64,000 nt of DNA. Source: Anastrepha obliqua (taxonomy: Eukaryota; Arthropoda; Insecta; Diptera; Tephritidae). The stretch spans positions 7,690,501 to 7,754,500 of the forward strand of contig NW_026562179.1 in NCBI RefSeq assembly GCF_027943255.1, read 5' to 3'. The notes under the pieces were generated by a model that searched no databases, was not told where the DNA came from, and saw only the letters and a program-made list of their open reading frames with translations. The position numbers and the translations under genes are program-made. Below, one piece after another: positions 32,289-41,599 of the stretch (position 1 is the first letter of the stretch; the number at the start of each line of letters is the position of its first letter).

Positions 32289-33540
32289 ATGGATAAAACT
32301 GCAGTGGCTAGTCTGTTAGAGTCGACAGTAGAAATGGTTGAGCAGAATTTTAGGGAACAATTAGCAGAGCTAAAACGAGAGTTTCAAAGTATTTTACTCA
32401 AAAAAATAGAAGTTCTTAAGCCCGTTACTATTGTCCAAGGCGTGCAAAGTACTCACACGGACCTTAATTTGATAAAGTCTCTACCGGAATTTAGGGATAA
32501 AATTTCAGAATACCCAGCATGGAGAGAAGCAGCTAGGTTCGCGATAAGCTATTATACCGAGGGCTCAGAGCCTTATTATATTGCCGTGGGTATTTTGCGT
32601 AACAAAACAACCTCAGCAGCTAATGAAAATCTTAGCGCTTTTAACACACCATTAAACTTTAAAGCTATTGTAAGTAAATTAGATCAACTGTATGCAGATA
32701 AACGACCACTCCACATATTAGAGAACCAACTAAACACCCTCAGGCAGGGAAAAATGTCTATTAATGAATATTATGATGCAGTTGATAGGCAACTAACATT
32801 GATTTTAAATAAAAACATAATACCTATAGCAGCAATGAGCAACTCGTTCATGCATTTAATGCTAAGGCTAGGGAAAATGCTTTAAGAGTTTTCATTTCTG
32901 GCCTTAAATGCCCACTCTGCGATACCCTTTTTTCAGCGAACCGCCGGATCTTCCCAGTGCACTTGCTGCACCGCAGGAGCTGCAACATAATCGCGAAAGG
33001 TATGAGCTTGCACATACATATGCCTCAAGCATATTGCCACAAGCTTTCCAGAGCGCTCCATTGTTTAACACTGTGCCGCAACCGAATCGAGCTAACAGTC
33101 CAGCGCAATATCCTGTCCCGATGGAAGTAGATCGGGGAACCTCTCTATTTAGACAAACTCCCCAAACTCGAACTAATCCTTCCGACCGATTCAACCGTCA
33201 ACAAATATTCCAACAGGGAAATAGTTCAAATTTCCCAAATCCTTATCAGCAGCGATCACGGCAACAAGCCAATAATTTTTTCCAACCACAACATACTAAT
33301 CACACCCCCACTCAAACACCCTTGCAACGGCAACAACAACAACAATATAAGAGACCTTACACCCGTACAAATAGCACCTCCACTCAAGCGCCCATTCAAA
33401 AACTCCAGCGTATCAACGCTATGGGAAACGAGCCATATTCTACCGAAATGAACGAATATGAAGACCCCTTTTTAAACGAACCACTGCACTCCGAAATGGG
33501 AGACACCGAGTTACCAGATGAGGTCAATTTTTTAGGCTAA
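32289..33540 (+). pseudogene. gag: gag of gypsy-like element, two frameshifts
   Basis: Starts at ATG 32289 (MDKTAVASLLESTVEMVEQN). An N-terminal helical region is followed by a capsid-like part (SLPEFRDKISEYPAWREAAR; LHILENQLNTLRQGKMSINE). The first frame ends at 32885, but the downstream sequence continues the protein in another frame from about 32853 (ENALRVFISGLKCPLCDTLF) and again in a third from about 32930 (EPPDLPSALAAPQELQHNRE). Two indels therefore break it. The C-terminal part is Gln/Asn/Pro-rich and ends EVNFLG at 33540. There is no CCHC zinc knuckle, as is usual in errantivirus-lineage Gag. It would form the particle coat. Confidence 0.78.
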
Positions 33541-33589
33541 GGTCAAACTTGCCCTTTATTACCCGAACCTTACCAAATGGGCAAGTTCT

Positions 33590-36358
33590 TAAAATTTTAG
33601 TAATATAGATACAGGAACATCAAAAAATTACATTAAAAGACATAGTTTTTTGAAAGGTATAACTCAAATAAAATATCCCTTTCAACTAAGATCCATAAAT
33701 GGTGTGAATACAATTTCTGAGAAATGCAAATTAAATAGAGAAAGATAGGTGCAAAACTGTATTCAGCGTAAACAACGGCAAATATGAGTTTTGTCGTTTG
33801 CCCTTTGGTTTGAAAAATGCACCGAGCATATTTCAAAGAGCAATCGATGATATATTGCGCGACGATATCGGGAAAATATGTCACGTTTACGTTGATGATA
33901 TCATCATTTTTTCACCTGATGAAAAGTCACATTTTAAGCACGTTGACTCCATATTGAAAAAAGTCGAGCAAGCAGGAATGCGGATATGGTTAAAAAAATC
34001 TAAATTTTTTAAAAGTGAGGTCGAGTTTTTAGGTTTCACAGTCTCTCATAAAGGAATCCAAACATGTCCTAGCAAAGTAGAAGCTATCCTTAGTTACCAA
34101 CAGCCAAAGTCGTTAAGATCTTTGCGGTCCTTTTTGGGTGTTTCCGGTTGTTGCCGTAGGTTTATTAAAGACTGTTTGAAGATGGCAAGCCTTTTTGCCA
34201 CCTGTTAATCTCGATGTATAATAAAAACGAAGCCGCGACTGCTCGCCTTTACTCTAATATTTCAAGTGCCGAATTTATTCAAGCATAACTGAATTTATAC
34301 AATATGTGTACATACAATTCCAATAAACTCTCTTTAGTTCTTAGAACTTTACATGTTAGTTAGTTGTTGTTACATATTTGTCGCATATCGGTTTGCTTAG
34401 TAAGTAGGTAAAACTAATTTCAATACATGAGTGAGCGAGAAAAGTAATGGGAAAAATTGAGCGAAATGAGTAAATTTGCAAGAACGTTATGCAAAGGCAA
34501 ATTCCAATGTGCAGACATAGCGGTCACCTTCAACCTTTAGGTGAACGTGTGCGTTAACCCTTGGACAAAGACTATGCGAATATTTCAAAACCTCTCGCGA
34601 AATATTTAAGAGGCGACAATGGCCACGTTAGCAGTCGTCAGTCCAAAAAAGTGAATATTTCCCTTGATGATGAAGCAGTCAAGGCCTTCAATAAATTAAA
34701 ATCTATTCTGGCTTCGGAAGATGTCCTTCTTCAACATCCAGACTACTCTAAGCCATTTGAGATAACAACGGACGCCTCATCTGTAGCCCTAGGCGCCGTA
34801 CTTTCCCAAAACGGCAAACCCATAACCATGATATCTCGCACGTTGTCTAAGGCTGAAGAGAATTATGCTACAAACGAACGCGAACTCTTAGCGATAGTTT
34901 GGGCATTCCAAAAGTTAAGACATTACCTATACGGTATTAAAAATATACATATTTTCACTGATCATCAGCCCCTTACATTCGCTATGTCAGATAAAAATCC
35001 AAATTCCAAAATTAAAAGATGGACTGCATTCATAAATTCTTTCGCACCGAAATATTTCTATAAACCCGGCAAAGAAAACAAAGTAGCTGACGCACTTTCA
35101 CGCCAATATATTCACAACCTTGATGACTCAGATGATACTGCTCATAGTAAAATTTCCCTTTCTAATACAATTAAAACCATTAAAAATCCTGTAAACCAAT
35201 TTAAAGCTCAATTAGTCCTATTACTATCCGAATTCAACAGCAAATCTACCAAAATTTTATTCCAAAAACTACTTAGGCATACCGTACATTTTAAAACTGC
35301 GGAGTATCTTTTACAAACTATCCGGGAAAAAGTCAACCCAAATGTAGTTAATGGAATCTGTTGTGACCTCGAAACCTTAGCTAGAGTTCAGTCTCTTCTC
35401 TTGTACAACTTCCCAGGAGTAAGATTTATCCATACGGAAAAATTGGTAATAGACCCAATAAAAAGAGAAGATCAAATTGAAGCTGCTACTATGGAGCATA
35501 ACAGAGCCCATCGTTCAATCCTAGAGAACTATAAGCAGTTGATATCCGAATATTTTTTCCCAGATATTAAGAAAACTTTAACAACAATAGCTAAAAATTG
35601 TAAAACATGCTTGAAAAATAAATATAATAGACACCCATCAAAAACCAATATAGGGCAAACACCAATTCCAGAATATCCCGGTCAGATCCTCCATGTGGAT
35701 ATATTCTCTGTTGAGAAATTTCACTTTTTTACCTGCATAGACAAATTTTCCATATTTACCATTCCAATTGAATCCAGATCAACGAATGATATCAAAACAG
35801 CTTTATTAATAGTTCTAAATAAGTTCAAAAAAAACTAAAACAATTGTGTCGCACAATGAAAAATCCCTTCAGTCTAACACAATATCTAATATGTTAAAAT
35901 ATCATTTTAATATTGAGCAATTTTTTATACCAGCCTTACACAGTAACAGTAATGGCCAAATCGAAAGAGCGCATTCAACGCTTACAGAAATCGCTAGATG
36001 CATAAAAGCCGAACAAAATATTACAGATACCCCAGAACTAATTTTACTTGCCACATATAAATATAATAACTCCATACATCCTACTGTAAATGCAAAACCT
36101 TTAGATATTATTAATCAATTTACTAAAGATCACCTTGAATCAGTAAAAGCAGCACTTACTACTGCACAAGATAGTATTGTAAAAAAATCTAATAATAGTC
36201 AAAAAACCTATCAGGAAGGCGAAAAAGTATATGTTCGTCGTAATAAGCGTTTAGGAAATAAATTAAATAAGGTGTACGTTGAAAATGTCGTACAAAAAGA
36301 TTTAGGTACAACTGTCTTGATAAATGGTAGAAAAGTCCATAAAGATAATTTAAGATAA
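33590..36358 (+). pseudogene. pol: pol of gypsy-like element, deleted and interrupted
   Basis: A protease part with IDTGTSKNYI (about 33606-33635) is followed by a stop near 33750. The RT then resumes only at its middle (FSVNNGKYEFCRLPFGLKNA, from about 33760), so the RT N-terminus is deleted. The RT catalytic YVDDIIIFS is present near 33892. A solo LTR (34173-34567) splits the codon run ...RRFIKD/YANISKP. RNase H follows with TTDASSVALGAVLSQNGKP and FTDHQPL, then an integrase HHCC region (HNRAH...CKTCLK) and core HVDIF. A frame break lies at about 35836, and the expected second catalytic Asp reads His (SHNEKS, codon 35852-35854). The last acidic region GQIERAHSTL and the end KVHKDNLR at 36358 are present. 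Not functional. Confidence 0.85.
34173..34567. mobile_element. Solo LTR of another retrotransposon inside pol
   Basis: A 395-bp insert starts TGTTTGAAGATGGC and ends CCCTTGGACA, flanked by a perfect 5-bp duplication AAGAC (34168-34172 and 34568-34572). Removing it and one AAGAC restores the reading frame ATT AAA GAC / TAT GCG AAT exactly. TG...CA ends with 5-bp duplication fit BEL/Pao or Copia solo LTRs; the family is not resolved. Confidence 0.88.
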
Positions 36359-36842
36359 CTTCCGTTAATCTGTTAAGATAAAATCATTTTCGATTGAAGC
36401 ATATTTTGTTATAATTTCACCATTAACATGTAATATCAGTTTTTTTTTGAATTTTTGTCTAAATTACTTAATTCCAAATATCAGAAAATTTCATTACATC
36501 AATGTTAAAATAAAAAAAATACGAAGGAAATAATTACAAAAAAGAAACGTACATATGTATACGGTAATTATAATTTCCCCATCATAATTTTTCAAAACAT
36601 AAAGTTGTTAAAATATAAAATTATTTAGTCTTATTGTCCAAGATTAATTATTAAATAAAAATTTGTTTCTGTAAATTCTACTCTTTTCGGAAAGCAAAGA
36701 TTTTTCTTATTGTTAAAATTCGTAAATAAAATAAAGATGTTTAATAAGAAAAAATAGTACATATGCATACGAAATACATAAATTCTTTAAACAAATTTTG
36801 TTACGATCATCTACCTGACCCAAAAATGTGGTAATTATAGTA
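36359..36842. other. Non-coding AT-rich stretch after integrase
   Basis: This is where env would start in an errantivirus. No env frame, signal peptide or transmembrane segment was found here or up to the polypurine tract. Env has either been lost or decayed beyond recognition. Confidence 0.5.
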
Positions 36843-37705
36843 GATGCTTTCCATTTCAATTCAACCGGGCTATTCGGGTCATGTTCTTCGATTTCGATGT
36901 AACTGAAATATGTTGCTCTCTGGTCAAAATAATGAGACACGTATTTTTTTGTTCGCCCGAAAAAAATTTTTTTCAAGAGTTATCGGCAATTTTGTTTTAC
37001 GGCTCAAACTCGATTTTTTTTAATTATATAAGAAAAAAAATTTTTTAAATGCCCATAACTTAGTCAAAAATGAACCGATTTTAATAATTCTGGATTCAAA
37101 ATGATTGTAATTACTTACACGAGCGACTTCATGTAGAAACAATTGCAAAAACGTAGTTGAAAATTTTTTATTTAGCAAAAGAGAAAAAAAAATTGAAATG
37201 TTTTCGAAATTCAATATTTCAAAAAGTGTATTTTTGTTTTTTTTATAACTTTTTCTAAATCAAGAGGACACCTCAAACTTCAATTGAGCTGAATGCCCAG
37301 TAGCTAAAATGAGTTGTTTTTGAGTAATGAATTTTTGAGTAAAAAACCTGTTTCGCACTTTTTGTTTTTTGCAAAATAAAAAATGTTCAACTACTTTTTT
37401 GCAATTGTTTCTACCTGAAGTCATTCGTGTAAGTAATTACGATCATTTTGAACCCAAAATTATTAAAATCGGTTCATTTTTGATTAAGTTATGAGCATTA
37501 AAAAAAAAAATGTTCTTATTTTATTAAAAAAAAATCGATTTTGAGCCGAAAAACAAAATTGCCGATAAAGCTTGAAAACAAAAAATTTCGGGCGAACAAA
37601 AAAATACGTGCCTCATTATTTTGACCAGAGAGCAACATATTTAAGTTACATCGAAATCGAAGAACATGACCCGAATAGCCCGGTTGAATTGAAATGGAAA
37701 GCATC
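36843..37705. mobile_element. Foldback element in the former env region
   Basis: Arms of about 350 bp, starting GATGCTTTCCATTTCAATTC on the left and ending with its complement on the right, fold back over a spacer at about 37205-37370. Possible 4-bp duplication AGTA at 36839-36842 and 37706-37709. Landmarks in both arms are gggctattcgggtcatgttc and ttgctctctggtcaaaataa. No coding sequence. Arm identity is high but not perfect. Confidence 0.82.
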
Positions 37706-37709
37706 AGTA

Positions 37710-38324
37710 ATTATGATAAAATATGTTTGTCCAAAAAAAATTATTTTCTAAAACATTTAAACATTTTCACATATGCTTTTTTTCAAACGTAATTTTTTTT
37801 TATAATTATAAAACAAAAAATAACTATGAAAGAACCATGATTGTGTAAACTTTGGGTACTATAATTAGAGATCAAATTCGAATTGCTTAAAAAAACAAAA
37901 GCTAATTATAGTAAAATATTGTTGCTCGAAAATAAATTATTTATTTATTTATTTAAAAATAAGAACAAGAACAACGCGAATAAGCAAATGGAAAGCAGAA
38001 CTATCAAATAATCTTTTTGAGAAGTTAATTAGAATTTTGAATTGTTTAGAAGAAAAAGCGAATTCTTTTTTTTTTCAAGACAGTTATATGGAGTATATGT
38101 TATTTAGTTATAGTTTAGTTAGTTATTTAGTTATAAATTAAAATATTAACCAAAAATGAAAGACTTTTTCTAATTGAAATTAAAATTGTAATTTTCCAAT
38201 AGGCCGAAAAAGGCATTACTTTACTTACAAAAATAGCCTAAGAAATAGTTGTAAGCTTTAGATTTAGCCTAACATAACTATGCACGTAGTTATTATTTTG
38301 TCGGATCAGGGACGCTCCGAACTT
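37710..38324. other. AT-rich non-coding end of the gypsy-like internal region
   Basis: No frame or domain recognised between the foldback element and the polypurine tract. Confidence 0.45.
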
Positions 38325-38336
38325 AAGAAGGGGAGG
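38325..38336 (+). promoter_or_regulatory. Polypurine tract
   Basis: AAGAAGGGGAGG sits immediately before the 3' LTR start at 38337 and would prime plus-strand synthesis in reverse transcription. Confidence 0.85.
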
Positions 38337-39252
38337 AGTTAAGGCATGATACCGAAACCTAATATAGCAACAGCATTTCGTTGCACATACCTCACATACC
38401 CTACCGCTTTTTCTGTCAGCCCAGTGCTGACATCTAAGCTCAGTCGATGCAGCCTGACAACAGACTAGTATGATGTGATTACTTGCCTACAAAAACCCCA
38501 TTGCCAAAAGCCCCAATATGTTCGCCACCTGCTTAACAAAATTCAGTGTGATATTGTTTCCGTTTATAATAACAACAAGTTATCACAACATAGCAACATC
38601 AATGCTCGAGTTTGATATGCAGCCCAACACCAACAAACATGATGATCACTACCTGCGCTTACCTTAGCAACAGCATGCTGGGCAGGTAGCGCCCACTGCA
38701 TAACAACAAACAGTGATCACTGCTTTCGCTTGGCTTGGCAACAGGATGTTAGGCAGGCAGACCAAAACACAACAATTGTTGTCTGGCCCAACTAACCACC
38801 GACTGCATAGCAACACAACATGCGTGAGCTTAGCATGCAGATCAACTGCATGACATCAGCTCGATCAATGCTTGCGCCTGCCCTAGCAGCGTCGTGTTGG
38901 GTAGGTAGCCCAAAATGACAACGGTGCTTACCTGCTTTAGTGAACCACTCATTGCATAGCAACGCATGGTTGACATGTTTGGTAGGTAGGCTAGCGGTAC
39001 CACTTGTCATGCTATGATATCACCTCATGCGCATGCAACAACACAATTGTGTTGCTAGCGGTAGAATCCAAGCGACCTTTTTCGCGCAACAACACTTACA
39101 GGTGATTACCACTGATCGCGAGGGTATAAAAGGCGGTATCATTGCCTGTCGAGGACAGTTCTTGTGATGTTAAGGAGTTGCAAAGTCAACTTAAATTATA
39201 AAGTTAATAAAGTGTTTCAATCAAGCACAGTGTTGTTTTATTTTATAAGCAA
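38337..39252 (+). repeat. 3' LTR, main part
   Basis: Starts AGTTAAGGCATGATACCGAA and includes TATAAAA at 39125-39131 and AATAAA at 39206-39211. It is interrupted after ...ttataagcaa at 39252 by Helitron-2 and finishes at 41244-41259 (tatgacttgcttaact). Total about 932 bp. It contains many gcatagcaaca-type short motifs. Confidence 0.87.
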
Positions 39253-41243
39253 CTAGCAAACCCGGCCCCCTTCGCTGGGCACACTAAAATAGAATAGATA
39301 TGGTTTAGAACAGAAAATATATGATTTTCATATTATTTATTTCTTTATTTTTTATTCAAGCGCTTTGGCATAAACAATATTTTTTGTTTTTCTATTTGTT
39401 TTTGAGTAAATATAAAATATAAATTGAAAATCAGGAAAAAAGAAGATTGCTTTTAAATTTCAAATCAACGCATATGAATAAACAATCGACTTTTTTCCTG
39501 ATCATCCATGAATTTTTCGTTTCAATTTATGTTTTATTAAGCATTGGAGCTTTTTTAACCATTATCCATTTATATTTTTCAAAAAAAAAAAACGAAAAAA
39601 ATTTTTTTTTCCACGAACACGTAAGAATTTATTCACTGTTCCAAAATCCACTCCAAAAAAATTCACAAACAATTTTTACATGTTGCGCTTACGTTTTTTC
39701 CTTATGGCATCCAAATCAGAAAGAAATATTGACACATTGTAACTCACACTGTCAATTTGACAGTTCAGTTCCGCCCCAAGCGTTAAAAGAGTAAGCGACA
39801 TTATGGCTGGTTCAAAAGAACGCTGTACCCGTTGCCAGTGCTCCGAATTACAACCAAACTTTACGAAACTCATTTTCAATACTTACTTAACAATGTGCGT
39901 AAGTTTGGTTTAATTCGGTGCAAAGACACGGCGGGTCCACGTTTTGGCATATATTTCGAGACCCTAGTCATCAATAGGTATGAAAATTACCGCGTATTAA
40001 AGCACTTTCATTTGATACCCATATTGTACATACACAACCAAAGGTTACCCGGGTCCACGTTTTGACCTATATCTCGAGACCCCAGTCACGGAGCGGCATG
40101 AAACATACTCTGTACTAAAGCATTCACCAACAGCTTCCATTTGATACCCATATTGTACATACACGTCCGAAGGTTACCCGGGTCCACGTTTTGACCTATA
40201 TCTCGAGCCCTATCCACCAATAGGTATTCAAACTATACGGAAATCATCTTCAATACCTACTTAACAACGTGTGTAAGTTTGGTTTAATTCGATTCAAAGA
40301 CACGGCGGGTCCACGTTTTGGCATATATTTCGAGACCCTAGTCATCAATAGGTATGAAAATTACCCCGTATTAAAGCACTTATCAACAGCTTTCATTTGA
40401 TATCCATATTGTACAAACACATTCTAGGGTCCACGTTTTGGTCTCTTTCTTGAGACCCTAGTCACGGAGCGGATCGAAATACTCTAAACTAAAGCATTCA
40501 CCAACAGCTTCCATTTGATACCCATATTGTACATACACATCCGTAGGTTACCCGGGTCCACGTTTTGACCTATATCCCGAGACCCTATCTACCAATAGGT
40601 ATCCAAACTATACGGAAACCATCTTCAATACCTCGTTAACAATGTGTGCAAGTTTGGTTTAATTCGGTGCTAAGACACGGCGGGTCCACATTTTGGCATA
40701 TATTTCCAGACCCTAGTCATCAATAGGTATGAAAATTAGCCCTTATTAAAGCACTTATCACCAGCTTTCATTTGATACCCATATTGTACATACACAACCA
40801 AAGGTTACCCGGGTCCACGGTTTTACCTATATCTCCAGACCCCAGTCACGGAAAGGCATGAAAAATACTCTGTACTAACAGCTTCAATTTGATATCCATA
40901 TTGTACAAACACATTCTAGGGTCCACGTGTTGGTCTCTATCTCCAGACCCTAGTCACGGAGCGGCATGAAAAATACTCTGAACTAAAGCATTCACCAGCA
41001 GCTTCCATTTGATACCCATATTGTACATACACATCCGAAGGTTACCCGGGTCCACGTTTTGACCTATATCTTGAGCCCTATTTCCAAAATAAAATATAAT
41101 CCATGTTACTCGTGGATGATGTAGCTTTCGAATGGTGAAAGAATTTTTAAAATCGGTCCAGTAGTTTTTGAGCCTATTCATTACAACCAAACAAACAAAC
41201 AAACAAGCAAACAAAGTTTTCCTCTTTATAATATTAGTATAGA
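39253..41243 (-). mobile_element. Helitron-2, non-autonomous, inside the 3' LTR
   Basis: A 1991-bp element read on the minus strand starts TCTATACTAATATTATAAAG at 41243 and ends GGCCGGGTTTGCTAG at 39253. A GCCC...GGGC hairpin lies about 11 nt before the final CTAG. It inserted between A (39252) and T (41244) without duplication. The 5' LTR at 31281-31292 shows the exact empty site. No Rep/helicase sequence. The interior is mostly minisatellite. Confidence 0.93.
39930..41090. repeat. Minisatellite in Helitron-2, about 125-bp period
   Basis: The core gggtccacgttttg recurs about ten times (near 39934, 40051, 40180, 40308, 40428, 40555, 40682, 40811, 40919 and 41048), spaced about 110-130 bp. 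Units also share tttgatacccatattgtaca and a gaccctagtca-like stretch. Neighbouring units alternate in type, suggesting a higher-order repeat of two or three units. Confidence 0.85.
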
Positions 41244-41259
41244 TATGACTTGCTTAACT
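41244..41259 (+). repeat. 3' LTR, terminal 16 bp
   Basis: tatgacttgcttaact resumes the LTR after Helitron-2 and matches the 5' LTR end. It is followed by the TATATA flank. Confidence 0.85.
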
Positions 41260-41269
41260 TATATAAAGA
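41260..41269 (-). mobile_element. Helitron-3 5' tip, displaced
   Basis: On the minus strand these bases read TCTTTATATA, the missing 5' end of the short Helitron at 13998-14315, with T at 41270 completing the A^T target. The first four bases (TATA, 41260-41263) are the gypsy target duplication. Confidence 0.75.
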
Positions 41270-41599
41270 TTTGGAAAAATAATTACCAAAAAATTAAGTA
41301 ATTCAAAGAAGCAATAAAATAATGTAGTCCTAAGCGTGCTACTAGAATCACAATGAACTTAGACATCAACCTCACATATCGAGCTCAAACACCAGCTGAC
41401 CTCTAAAACATATGCTGTACGTGTATCACAGAACGTCATATTTTTCAATTTTGTTGCTGCTCATTCCATTTGATACTGAATTATTGTCATACTTCGCAAA
41501 AGTGAGTCGCGTAACATGTTTGAGTGGAAATAGGGTCCCATTTCTGGCAACCGGAAACCCAAGAAAGTATGGTGTTGTGTTGTTGGATGAGTGAGAGCG
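41270..41599. other. AT-rich DNA, nothing firm
   Basis: No gene recognised. The minus-strand frame crossing 41426-41677 changes from RNase H-like LINE sequence (upper part) to unrecognised sequence (lower part). Confidence 0.4.

Larger units (their letters stand above)
14316..41259 (+). mobile_element. Gypsy-type (errantivirus-like) LTR retrotransposon with nested insertions
   Basis: The element has LTRs starting AGTTAAGG and ending CTTAACT, a tRNA-Lys-type primer binding site at 31300, gag, protease, RT, RNase H and integrase remnants in order, and a polypurine tract at 38325. It is flanked by TATA(TA) on both sides (14312-14315 and 41260-41263), the target preference of the gypsy/17.6/297 group. 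Subtracting the inserts (16.3-kb TIR element, 395-bp solo LTR, 863-bp foldback, 1991-bp Helitron) leaves about 7.4 kb, normal for the group. No env frame is seen. gag and pol are broken, so it is a dead old copy. Confidence 0.85.

Noticed and set aside
34561..34572. Start of an independent ORF at 34561
   Set aside because: The apparent start is in the solo LTR end; the RNase H/integrase frame is the continuation of the RT across the insertion.
39930..41090. CRISPR array
   Set aside because: Repeats of about 125 bp without short unique spacers, inside a eukaryotic Helitron.
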